Below are positions 6,137-12,703 of a DNA stretch of 12,841 nt, piece after piece. The notes beneath the pieces are model-generated. The model had not been told where the DNA came from. It ran no database searches and worked only from the letters and a program-made list of their open reading frames with translations. The DNA lies in NCBI GenBank assembly GCA_025937115.1, contig JAICSB010000046.1:1-12841 (forward strand), in the 5' to 3' direction. Numbering within the stretch: position 1 is the stretch's first letter; every line of letters starts with the position of its first letter. Origin of the DNA: Pseudonocardiaceae bacterium (GTDB lineage Bacteria > Actinomycetota > Actinomycetes > Mycobacteriales > Pseudonocardiaceae). The position numbers and the translations under genes are program-made.

Positions 6137-7360
6137 CTAGTTGAGGGCACTACCCGCTTGCCATTGCGGCCACGCCAGGGTCCAGTCACCGTAGGTGTCC
6201 CAGACCGGTAGTGGATGTCCGCCGGAGTTGATGATCTCGACGACGTCGCCGAGGCCGAAGTGGTCGTAGAACCATTGCGCGTTGGCCGGGCTGAGGTTCA
6301 CGCAGCCGTGTGAGACGTTGCTGTCGCCCTGCTGGCCGACCGACCAGGGCGCCGAGTGGACGAATTCGCCGTCGCTGGAGATCCGCTCGTCGAGGTCGAC
6401 CCGTTCCCGGTAATAGCCGGGCTGGCCCTTGCAGACACCGTAGGTGCACGAGTCCATGATGATGCTGGGTTGTCTGTCCGAGACCACGTGCGGACCGGTG
6501 TGCGTAGGGAATCCGGGCGAGCCGAGGCTGATCGGCATGGTCTTGACCAGCTGATCATTATCGAAGATCTGCATGGTCTTGGTGGCACCGTCGGCCTTGG
6601 CGATCCACGCGTCATGCACGCGGAAGGTCTCGGTCCGATCGGTCTGGCCGTAGACACCGTCGCCGAGATCGACGCCGTAGAGCCGGGCATTGACTGTCAC
6701 CGTGCTGCCGGGCTGCCAGTAGCTTTGCGGCCGGTAGTGGACCTCGGTGTTCGACATCCAGAACCAGCTCCCCGGTTGCGGCGGGTTCGCGGTGACCGCC
6801 AGCGCCTTTTCCGCCGCGGTTCGGTCGGTGACGGCCGTGTCGAAGCGGACCACGACCGGCTGACCGACTCCGACCTCGGAGTCTGGAGCCGGGATCAGCG
6901 ACGGGTAGGCCTGTGCCGCCGGGGACAGCGTCGCCACAGTCTCAGTCCGCTGCACCGGTGCACCCTTGCCCGCTGTCGCCGTCGCATCAATCCGGTAGCT
7001 CGAGCTGTAGCCGAGCGGTTCGGTCGAGGTCCACGTTGTGCGATCGGGGGAGCTCTCGCCGCGCACGACCGTGCCGCTCGCGGCGTTGACCACGGTGATC
7101 GACTGCAGCGTGCCCATCATGGCCCGAACGACGATCGGGGTCGTGGGGTTGATCGCCGCTGTGCCATCCGGGAGGATCTGCACCGCGCGCTCCGGCGAGA
7201 TGGTTGTGATGGTCGCAGCGGGAGCACCGCGTCCCGCTGCGGGGTTCGGAGCCACGCCGGCTGACCGGCCCAGCGTCAACGCCAAGCCGACTCCCATCAT
7301 GAGGACCGCCAGCACAGCGACACCGGCCAGCACCTGGCGGCGCACCACGCTGCGGTTCAC
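6137..7360 (-). CDS. Membrane-anchored L,D-transpeptidase (Ig-like domains plus YkuD)
   Basis: A 407-aa cell-wall enzyme that makes 3-3 (mDap-mDap) peptidoglycan cross-links outside the membrane. Seen: GTG start with AGGGGG a few bases upstream, a basic n-region, one hydrophobic anchor (about 9-31) without a lipobox, two Ig-like domains (about 47-145 and 148-250), and the YkuD catalytic domain (about 252-378). The catalytic motif is H335-SAPWSVGQQGDSNV-S350-H351-G-C353, matching LdtMt2 of M. tuberculosis closely (IIMDS.TYGV, HSAPWSV, NAQWFYDH, GDW). An extra cysteine pair, C305 and C310, lies in the catalytic domain where LdtMt2 has Ser/Val. The gene starts 19 bases after the stop of the permease-YHS gene, so it is likely the third gene of the csoR operon. 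Carbapenem sensitivity and cross-linking are family knowledge; copper control is inferred from the operon. Confidence 0.92.
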   Translation of the reverse strand: MNRSVVRRQVLAGVAVLAVLMMGVGLALTLGRSAGVAPNPAAGRGAPAATITTISPERAVQILPDGTAAINPTTPIVVRAMMGTLQSITVVNAASGTVVRGESSPDRTTWTSTEPLGYSSSYRIDATATAGKGAPVQRTETVATLSPAAQAYPSLIPAPDSEVGVGQPVVVRFDTAVTDRTAAEKALAVTANPPQPGSWFWMSNTEVHYRPQSYWQPGSTVTVNARLYGVDLGDGVYGQTDRTETFRVHDAWIAKADGATKTMQIFDNDQLVKTMPISLGSPGFPTHTGPHVVSDRQPSIIMDSCTYGVCKGQPGYYRERVDLDERISSDGEFVHSAPWSVGQQGDSNVSHGCVNLSPANAQWFYDHFGLGDVVEIINSGGHPLPVWDTYGDWTLAWPQWQAGSALN

Positions 7361-7379
7361 AGATCCCCCTGCACAGTGG

Positions 7380-8702
7380 TCACGGCGATGGAGTCGGCAT
7401 CGGCGGCGACGGTGTTACCGCGGCCCGTTCGGTGGTGTAGCGGTGCGGCGCGGCGGTGAAGCGGGCCTGGCAGTGGTCGGAGCAGAAGGACCATCGCTGA
7501 CCGTCGTGGACTGCCCTGGCCGGCGCCGCCGCGGTCTCGACCTGCATGCCGCAGACCGGGTCCTGTGCGTAGCCAGCGCCGCCACCGAAGCGTTCCCGGT
7601 TGCGATAGAGCCAGTACAGCATGGCGAACACCACCAGGGCGATGATGTTGAGGATGGTGGTGTAGTTCCAGGACACACCTTCCATCACGACAGTCGGCTG
7701 GTGCCCGGTGGGCACCAGGTGCAGTGCGGCGAAGAGGTACTCGGTGGCCAGCCCGGCGACACTCATCACCGCCCAGAACACCGCCAGCAGCCGCAGGGTC
7801 AACGGGGTTCCATAGTACTTGCGGTAGATGAACAGCAGCGGCAACGTAATCAGATCGGCGAAGACGAAGGAGATCACCCCACCGAAGCTGATCCCCCCGA
7901 CCCATAGCGCCGCTGCCAACGGCACGTTCCCGATCGAGCAGACGAAAGCCAGTATCGCCAGCAGCGGGCCCAGCGCCACATTCTCCAGGGATGACCAGAA
8001 CCCGTGGCCGGTGAGGAACAGTGATTGCCACACCGCAGTGGGCACCAGCACGGTGGCGAAGCCGGCGACGAGAAACCCGATCAGCAGCTCCTTGCGGAGC
8101 ATGGTCAGATCGCTGATGGTGTAGCTGGCGGCGTCTGACCAGCCGGCGCGGCTACGGATTCGCTGCGCCAGCGGCCGCCGCTGCTCGGGGCCGTCGAGGT
8201 CATCGCCCGGCTGGCCGTGGTGGGCATGCCCGTCCGGCTCACGCTTGTTGAGCCCGGCGCGGGCGTTTTCGGCGTCTCGCCGGGGGATGACCCGGGGCAG
8301 CACCAGGGCCAGCAGGACGATCATGATAACGCCGCCGACGAGCTCAGCGAGGGCGAACTGCCAGCCCAGTAGCAGCCACAACACGATGCCCAGCTCCACC
8401 ACGAGGTTGGTGGACGCGAACATGAACACCATCGAGGCGGTGAAGTCCGCGCCACGGGCGAACAGCGATTTGGCCAGCGCGGCGGCAGCGTAGGAACAGG
8501 AGGAGGACACCATCCCGAGGAACCCGGCCTTGCCCACGGTCGCCGGCCGGTGATCCCCGAGGACGCGGCGCATCTGCCCCCGGCTGACGAAGGCCTGTAC
8601 CGCGCCGGAGAGGCCGAACCCGAGCACCAGCGCCCAGAGGGTCTCCCAGAACATCGAGAACGCCTCATAGAAGCTGTTGCCGATCGCGGTGATCACCGTC
8701 AT
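7380..8702 (-). CDS. YraQ/ArsP_1-family permease fused to a C-terminal YHS domain
   Basis: A 440-aa membrane protein. The permease part (about 1-370) has two halves of about four helices each, separated by a soluble His/Asp/Arg-rich linker (about 140-195, with GHAHHGQPGDDLDG). Conserved cysteine motifs sit in equivalent places of the halves: SSSCSYAAAA (Cys69) and FVCSIGNVPLAA (Cys255), as in the DUF318/ArsP_1 permeases. After the last helix (about 348-365) comes a YHS metal-binding domain, DPVCGM (381-386, Cys384) and WSFCSDHC (404-411, Cys407 and Cys411), then a Pro/Thr tail. YHS domains occur on copper and other heavy-metal transporters, usually on P-type ATPases or as separate proteins. 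The ATG overlaps the csoR stop by four bases (ATGA), so it is translationally coupled. Copper or another soft metal is the likely substrate; direction of transport is not shown. Confidence 0.85.
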   Translation of the reverse strand: MTVITAIGNSFYEAFSMFWETLWALVLGFGLSGAVQAFVSRGQMRRVLGDHRPATVGKAGFLGMVSSSCSYAAAALAKSLFARGADFTASMVFMFASTNLVVELGIVLWLLLGWQFALAELVGGVIMIVLLALVLPRVIPRRDAENARAGLNKREPDGHAHHGQPGDDLDGPEQRRPLAQRIRSRAGWSDAASYTISDLTMLRKELLIGFLVAGFATVLVPTAVWQSLFLTGHGFWSSLENVALGPLLAILAFVCSIGNVPLAAALWVGGISFGGVISFVFADLITLPLLFIYRKYYGTPLTLRLLAVFWAVMSVAGLATEYLFAALHLVPTGHQPTVVMEGVSWNYTTILNIIALVVFAMLYWLYRNRERFGGGAGYAQDPVCGMQVETAAAPARAVHDGQRWSFCSDHCQARFTAAPHRYTTERAAVTPSPPMPTPSP

Positions 8703-8983
8703 GACCTGACCAGCCGGGTGATCGCCGCGGTGGCCTCGCGAACCTTCTCCTGCGCCAGCTCGCCGCCTTGGGCCGCGGCCTCGACCACGCAGTGCTTGAG
8801 GTGGTCATCGAGCAGCTCCAACGCGACAGCTTGGAGCGCCCGGGTGGTCGCCGATACCTGGGTCAGCACGTCGATGCAGTACTTGTCGCCCTCGACCATC
8901 CTGGCCAGGCCGCGGACCTGGCCCTCGATGCGCGCCAGCCGGGCCAGCAGTGCGGCCTTGTCATCGATGTATCCGTTCATCAT
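8699..8983 (-). CDS. csoR: CsoR-family copper-sensing repressor
   Basis: A 94-aa all-helical repressor of the CsoR/RcnR (DUF156) family; apo-protein binds DNA and Cu(I) releases it. Seen: the helix-1 signature LLARLARIEGQVRGLARMVEG (12-32), Tyr35-Cys36, and H61-L-K-H-C65. Counting from the first ATG, Cys36/His61/Cys65 fall exactly on the Cu(I) ligands of M. tuberculosis CsoR, which argues against an RcnR- or FrmR-type specificity. GGAGGT lies 3 bases before the first ATG and 6 before a second adjacent ATG (8980), so either may be used. Upstream are an operator (9010-9026) and a TATAGT -10 element, so it should repress itself. The downstream permease overlaps by four bases. Confidence 0.93.
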   Translation of the reverse strand: MMNGYIDDKAALLARLARIEGQVRGLARMVEGDKYCIDVLTQVSATTRALQAVALELLDDHLKHCVVEAAAQGGELAQEKVREATAAITRLVRS

Positions 8984-8999
8984 CCGACCTCCACGCCCG

Positions 9000-9026
9000 A
9001 CTATAACCCATACCCCCTACCAGTAT
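9000..9026 (-). promoter_or_regulatory. csoR promoter with CsoR-type operator
   Basis: On the minus strand a TATAGT -10 element occupies 9005-9000, about 17 bases before the csoR start, with GGAGGT between them. Just upstream, at 9010-9026, the plus strand reads ATACCCCCTACCAGTAT, an imperfect inverted repeat (ATAC ... GTAT) covering the -35/spacer zone, the position of a repressor site. The same 17-base layout occurs at 3277-3293. Confidence 0.65.
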
Positions 9027-9051
9027 TCCACGCCTCACCAGCGGCCGCGCT

Positions 9052-9114
9052 GCGCCAAGTGGAACCTATTAGCCGTTCCGTGTCGGCACCGAGCGCCAAG
9101 TGGAACCTATTGGC
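9052..9114 (+). repeat. Duplicated 19-base element containing GCCAA-N10-TTRGC
   Basis: GCGCCAAGTGGAACCTATT occurs at 9052-9070 and again at 9093-9111, identical, 41 bases apart. Each copy carries an inverted repeat: GCCAA-N10-TTAGC at 9054-9073 (one mismatch) and GCCAA-N10-TTGGC at 9095-9114 (perfect arms). The pair sits in the divergent space between csoR and the small membrane protein gene. Two equally oriented palindromes about four helical turns apart look like tandem operators, but a simple local duplication is possible. Confidence 0.55.
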
Positions 9115-9153
9115 AGTAAGCAGCTCGGGCGCGAAAACGGGTACTGCACGACC

Positions 9154-9333
9154 ATGAAGAAGATTCTGGAGCTGCTGGTCTGCTTCCTGCATCCGATAGC
9201 TGTAGTGCTCGTCTGGATCAACCTTGCGGGGCGCAGGGACATCGGCGGAGGCGCGAAGCTCGTCTGGGGCATTTTCGCGCTCATCCCGCTGGTCCCGTTT
9301 CTCTACGTGCTCACCGGTGGCGACCTGTGGTGA
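9154..9333 (+). CDS. Small PLDc_N-like membrane protein
   Basis: A 59-aa protein with two hydrophobic helices: one from ILELLVCFLHPIAVVLVWINL (about 4-24) and one from LVWGIFALIPLVPFLYVLTG (about 36-55), joined by the charged loop AGRRDIGGGAK. The loop and second helix resemble the phospholipase D nuclease N-terminal (PLDc_N) membrane motif, found alone in many short actinobacterial proteins with no known function. The ATG at 9154 opens directly into MKKILELL, a typical short N-terminus; the frame extends back to 9100 but that part overlaps the repeat element. The stop is four bases from the arsR stop (convergent). Confidence 0.7.
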   Translation: MKKILELLVCFLHPIAVVLVWINLAGRRDIGGGAKLVWGIFALIPLVPFLYVLTGGDLW

Positions 9334-9337
9334 GGGG

Positions 9338-9694
9338 TCAATCGTGGTCGGGAGCACCGGTGAGGTGATGGTCGGCTGCGGCCAGTACCTCGGTGACCAG
9401 CCGCCGTACATGTCCACCGCGTGCGGCGTACACGGCTCGCCGTCCGTCGCGTCGCATCGTGACCAGCCCGGCGAGTTTCAGCTTCGCCAGGTGCTGCGAC
9501 ACCGACGGCCGGGCCGCCCCCACCGCGGCGGTGAGGCTGCCCACGTCGTACTCGCTGGTGCCCAGCAGCCACAGCAGTCGCAGTCGAGTCGGGTCAGCCA
9601 GCATCCGAAGCGCGGTCACCGCGGCATCGATCTGAGCGCCGGTGGGTGGCTGTTGCGCAGCAGCGGCCGTTGCCGCGTTGTCGCGTGCGTACAT
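9338..9694 (-). CDS. ArsR/SmtB-family metal-responsive repressor
   Basis: A 118-aa winged-helix repressor that leaves DNA on binding metal. Seen: ALRMLADPTRLRLLWLLG (28-45), the recognition helix region GSLTAAVGAARPSVSQHLAKLKLAGLV (52-78), and the wing MRRDGRRAVYAA (80-91). There are no cysteines, so the CadC/CmtR-type thiolate sites are absent; the C-terminal helix has H95 and D108-H109-H110, suggesting an alpha-5 type Zn/Co/Ni site, though the exact DxH pattern is not met. The ATG at 9694 is inside the operator; GTG 9700 and GTG 9727 are in-frame alternatives. It is divergent from the CDF exporter gene, so it very likely represses that gene and itself. Confidence 0.88.
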   Translation of the reverse strand: MYARDNAATAAAAQQPPTGAQIDAAVTALRMLADPTRLRLLWLLGTSEYDVGSLTAAVGAARPSVSQHLAKLKLAGLVTMRRDGRRAVYAARGGHVRRLVTEVLAAADHHLTGAPDHD

Positions 9695-9707
9695 GAGCAC
9701 GTATAGT
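9678..9707 (+). promoter_or_regulatory. CDF exporter promoter with ArsR operator
   Basis: TTGTCG (9678-9683), an 18-base spacer and TATAGT (9702-9707) form a good housekeeping promoter for the exporter. Within the spacer and touching the -10 is TACATG-AG-CACGTA (9690-9703), an inverted repeat with one mismatch, close to the ATATGAGCATAT pattern known for mycobacterial NmtR/CmtR-type ArsR sites. The same site covers the arsR start codon, so one bound dimer could block both genes. Confidence 0.65.
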
Positions 9708-9744
9708 GGCACAGCAGCGGTTATCACGCGAAAGGCACCCCACC

Positions 9745-10785
9745 ATGGGCGACGGGCACGGACATGGACACGGCCACGGTCATGGCTGGCGCCTGCCGCA
9801 TCTGATCACCCCGCACTCGCATGACAGTGCCGAGAAGATCGACGCCGCGATGGAGACGTCTCGCGACGGCATCCGCGCCTTGTGGATTTCGCTGGCCGTC
9901 CTTGGTGTCACCGCCGCCGTGCAGGGCCTGGTGGTGGCGCTGTCTGGGTCGGTGGCGCTGCTGGGCGACACCCTGCACAATGTCGCCGACGCCCTGACCG
10001 CCGTACCGTTGGGGATCGCGTTCCTACTCGGCCGCCGGGCCGCGACCCGGCGATACACCTACGGTTTCGGCCGCGCCGAAGACCTGGCCGGCATCGTCAT
10101 CGTGGCGATCATCGCCGGCTCGGCGGCGCTGGTCGGCTACCAGGCGATCGGGCGGCTGCTGCACCCCGCGGACGTCTCACACCTGCTCGCCGTCAGCGCC
10201 GCGGCGGTGATCGGCTTCGTCGGCAACGAAACCGTCGCCCGCTACCGCATCCGAGTCGGCCGGCGGATCGGCTCCGCGGCGCTGGTCGCCGACGGGCTGC
10301 ACGCCCGCACCGACGGGTTCACCTCGCTGGCGGTGCTGCTGGGTGCCGGCGGGGTGGCCATCGGCTGGCGGTGGGCCGACCCCGTCGTCGGGCTGGTCAT
10401 CACCGTCGCGATCCTGGTGGTGGTCAAAGACGCCGCCCGGGAGATCTACCGGAGGCTGATGGATGCGGTCGACCCGGTCCTGGTGGACCAGGTTGAGGCC
10501 ACCCTGCGGGCGACGCCCGGCGTGCTCGACGTCGGTGCGGTCCAGCTGCGCTGGATCGGCCACCGGCTACGCACCGAATGCGACATCGCCGTACCGGCTG
10601 ACCTGACGGTTCTGGCCGCGCACACCATCGCCGTGGCGGCCGAACACCGGCTGATCCATGCCGTGCCGCGGCTGACGTCGGCCATCGTGCACACCGACCC
10701 GCACACTCACGACGGCGCCGACCACCACGCCGACCTCGCCCACCACCGGCCACCACCGGCCAGCCAGGCGCTCAGCTCGTCTTGA
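9745..10785 (+). CDS. Cation diffusion facilitator (CDF) family metal exporter
   Basis: A 346-aa proton-coupled divalent metal exporter. The ATG at 9745 follows GAAAGG by nine bases; the frame is open back to 9706 but without signals. Seen: a His-rich N-terminus (five His-Gly units at 5-14, then HLITPHSHD), helices from about 43, the TM2 site D75-T-L-H78-N-V-A-D82, the TM5 site H186-A-R-T-D190, a basic loop GRRAATRRYTYGFGRAEDLAG (96-116), and a cytoplasmic ferredoxin-like domain (about 240-318) ending in a second His cluster (316-334). HxxxD in both TM2 and TM5 is the zinc-type arrangement in CDF proteins; Co or Ni cannot be excluded. It is regulated by the divergent arsR. Its last 14 bases overlap the end of the convergent VOC gene. 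Confidence 0.92.
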   Translation: MGDGHGHGHGHGHGWRLPHLITPHSHDSAEKIDAAMETSRDGIRALWISLAVLGVTAAVQGLVVALSGSVALLGDTLHNVADALTAVPLGIAFLLGRRAATRRYTYGFGRAEDLAGIVIVAIIAGSAALVGYQAIGRLLHPADVSHLLAVSAAAVIGFVGNETVARYRIRVGRRIGSAALVADGLHARTDGFTSLAVLLGAGGVAIGWRWADPVVGLVITVAILVVVKDAAREIYRRLMDAVDPVLVDQVEATLRATPGVLDVGAVQLRWIGHRLRTECDIAVPADLTVLAAHTIAVAAEHRLIHAVPRLTSAIVHTDPHTHDGADHHADLAHHRPPPASQALSSS

Positions 10786-11128
10786 CGACGCCGATCAGGT
10801 GCCCCTCCGGATCGTTGAAAAGCCCGATCTCGATCTCTTCCATGACCTTCTCGGGACCCATCACCCGCGACCCGCCGAGGCCCTCCGCCTTGGCCAGCGC
10901 GGCCTCGACGTCGGGTACCCCGATGTAGAAGGTGACGTGACCGGGATAGCCCTCCGGCCCCGCCCCGATACCGCCACCGATTCCGCCGGCGCCTTCCTCG
11001 CGTTGCACGATGCCGTAATTCATCGGGTTGTCGGTGTCGATCTTCCATCCGAACAGGTCGGAGTAGAAGGACTGCAGCGCGGCGCCGTCCTGACCGATGA
11101 CCTCGAAGTGCACTACCGGCTGTCCCAT
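10772..11128 (-). CDS. VOC-family (glyoxalase/bleomycin-resistance-like) protein
   Basis: A 118-aa single-module VOC protein. Seen: VVHFEVIGQDGAALQSFYSDLFGW (5-28), the classic first beta-alpha unit with a metal-type His, then a Gly-rich loop (about 46-57), HVTFYIGVPDVEAALAKAEGLGG (64-86) with the second His, and GLFNDPEGHLIGVVKT at the end. A single module normally dimerises. The substrate cannot be told from sequence. GGGAGA lies six bases before the ATG. It converges on the CDF gene with a 14-base overlap, so the two are not co-transcribed, and a link to metal resistance is not supported. Confidence 0.88.
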   Translation of the reverse strand: MGQPVVHFEVIGQDGAALQSFYSDLFGWKIDTDNPMNYGIVQREEGAGGIGGGIGAGPEGYPGHVTFYIGVPDVEAALAKAEGLGGSRVMGPEKVMEEIEIGLFNDPEGHLIGVVKTS

Positions 11129-11286
11129 GGTTTCTCCCTTGGTGTTCTTTCAGATCCGCGCGCCCGCGAGCCGGCGCGTCGTGTTTCTCAAGCCTTCGAC
11201 CCTATGACTCCGGCCCGCCCGAGAACTCATCGCCGTGGCGCGCGAGCAGCTCAACCACGACTCCAGCCACTTGGCGTCGAGCCCGA

Positions 11287-11664
11287 CTAGTCAGCGATCG
11301 GGACGATGACCCGGCCGAGCGGCGTGAGAGACACCGGGACCAGCTTGAGGTTCGCCACGGCGAGCGGGAGGCCGATGATCGTCAGGCCCAGCGCGATGGC
11401 CGTGAGCACGTGGGCGATGGCCAGCCAGAGACCAGCGAAGATGATCCAGATCACATTGCCGATGACCGAGGGTGCGCCCGCGTCGGCGCGTCGCACAAGC
11501 GTCCGACCGAAAGGCCACAACGCGAAGCTCGCGATCCGGAAGGAAGCCAAGCCGAACGGGATCGTGATGATCAGTAAGCAGCATATGATCCCGGCAAGCA
11601 GGTACCCGAGCGCCATCCAGATGCCACACAGCAGCAACCAGATGATGTTGAGCAGGGTCCGCAC
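11287..11664 (-). CDS. YccF-family inner membrane protein
   Basis: A 125-aa protein made of two similar YccF modules: RTLLNIIWLLLCGIWMALG ... IITIPFGLASFRIASFALWPFGR (2-54) and VIGNVIWIIFAGLWLAIAH ... LTIIGLPLAVANLKLVPVSLTPLGR (67-118). Four hydrophobic helices are expected. The GTG at 11664 was chosen because GGAAGA lies nine bases upstream and the family begins with exactly this first helix; the frame is open to 11964 but the extra 100 residues are basic, non-membrane and overlap a hairpin. Function of the family is unknown. Confidence 0.88.
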   Translation of the reverse strand: MRTLLNIIWLLLCGIWMALGYLLAGIICCLLIITIPFGLASFRIASFALWPFGRTLVRRADAGAPSVIGNVIWIIFAGLWLAIAHVLTAIALGLTIIGLPLAVANLKLVPVSLTPLGRVIVPIAD

Positions 11665-11733
11665 GCCATCGATTCTTCCAGGATACGCGCGCCGCAGCCG
11701 TTCGACCGGTTGCTGACCAACCCCCTCCCGGAA

Positions 11734-11794
11734 GATCACTGTTTGTGTGCCAATCGCGACAAAAAATGTCGCTCCACGCACACAAACAGCGATC
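11734..11794. repeat. Nested inverted repeat between yccF and the TMEM175 gene
   Basis: Outer arms CTGTTTGTGTG (11739-11749) and CACACAAACAG (11779-11789) are perfect, and GATC flanks both with one mismatched base between. Inside, GCGACA (11756-11761) pairs with TGTCGC (11767-11772) around five A residues. The two six-base internal segments do not pair. It lies in a 250-base divergent gap that shows no other feature. Could be a double-site operator, a cruciform or an RNA hairpin on either strand. AT content is higher than the surroundings. Confidence 0.6.
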
Positions 11795-11916
11795 ATCCTT
11801 CGGGAGCGCACAGCGCACCAGCCGCGTAGGCCACGGCCGAGGAGCATGACCCAGAAATCGCCCGGGTACCCCTCGGCAACGGGATACAACACGGCGCGGC
11901 GCGGCAGCACATGCAG

Positions 11917-12571
11917 ATGGAGTCTGATCAAGTACCGTCGGGCGGCCGGTCCAGGCCGAGGCATTCAGCGACGGTGTGCTCGCCATCGTCATCACGTTGC
12001 TGGTCCTTGATCTGCGCCCACCGCACGGCCAGCTGCTGTCCGGGTTGTTGCAGCAATGGCCGACCTACCTGGCCTACGCAGCCTCCTACCTCTATGTGGC
12101 GGTGGTCTGGCTCAATCACAAAGCTGCCTTCGTCCGCATCCGGACAATGGACCGCAGCCTGCACTGGGCGAACCTGGGCACCCTGGCCACCGCCGCGCTG
12201 CTGCCCTTCCCCACCGCGGTCGTCGCTGACGCGCTCGAGAACGGCGACCGGACCGACGCCCGGGTCGCCGTCGCGCTCTACGCGCTGGTCGGTGCGTTGT
12301 TGAGCGCGAGCTGGTGGGTCTTCTCCACTACCTGGCCCAGCACCCCGAACTCACCGAACAGCACGTCGATGACGCGTTCTTCGGCCGTGAACGCCGCCGA
12401 GCCGAGGCCGGCATGCTTCTTTACTCGGTGGGCGGTGCGCTCGGGGCTCTCGTCCTGCCCCCGATCGGCCTGGCGGTCTTCATCATCTTGCCGATCTACT
12501 ACGGCGTTACCAGCCACGGCCTGGCCGAGGCTCCCCGCGTGGTCCGTCGCATCACCCCAGGTCGTTCGTGA
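11917..12571 (+). pseudogene. TMEM175-family potassium channel-like gene with two frame breaks
   Basis: TMEM175 (DUF1211) proteins are bacterial six-helix potassium-permeable channels whose helix 1 carries FSDG. Here the pieces are in order but in three frames. Frame 1 starts with ATG at 11917 (MESDQVPSGGR; ATG 11911 also possible). Frame 2, from about 11949 to 12313, has VQAEAFSDGVLAIVITLLVLDL, YAASYLYVAVVWLNH, HWANLGTLATAALLPFPTAVV and VALYALVGALLSASWW. Frame 3, from about 12314 to the stop at 12571, has LLHYLAQHPELTEQHVDDAFFGRERRR and two final helices, ending RRITPGRS. Each junction lacks one base. Total length would be about 218 aa, normal for the family. Either a recent pseudogene or two sequencing errors in G/C runs (GGGCGGCCGG, GGTGGG). 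Confidence 0.78.
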
Positions 12572-12582
12572 GTGCTCTGCGC

Positions 12583-12646
12583 CTCCCGAACTAAACAGCA
12601 GAGCTGTTCAGCCGTCCTGGGACAGCACTGCTGTGGAGTTCGGGAG
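12583..12646 (+). terminator. Long symmetric hairpin after the TMEM175 gene, possible terminator
   Basis: Twelve bases past the stop, the arms pair in three perfect steps: CTCCCGAACT/AGTTCGGGAG (10 bp), CAGCAG/CTGCTG (6 bp), GCTGT/ACAGC (5 bp), separated by a symmetric 3x3 internal loop (AAA/TGG) and a 1x1 A/A mismatch, with a 14-base apical loop (12608-12621). There is no T-tract after it, so if it ends transcription it would be of the U-less type proposed for mycobacteria; it could also be an RNA or DNA regulatory element ahead of the next gene at 12704. Confidence 0.5.
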
Positions 12647-12703
12647 TAGGAGAGTTCGTCAGGCGCGCTGAGCCGTCGGGCCAGCAACCGCTGCCAAGCT
12701 GGA

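Noticed and set aside
5572..6189. N-terminal extension of the methyltransferase to 573 residues
   Set aside because: It runs antisense through the whole vsr gene, and motif I of the methyltransferase normally lies near the start.
6356..7264. 302-residue plus-strand open frame opposite the L,D-transpeptidase
   Set aside because: A shadow of a well-supported gene; no domain character.
10741..10760. Tandem CACCACCGGC x2
   Set aside because: It encodes the His/Pro tail of the CDF exporter and is explained by coding for that low-complexity end.
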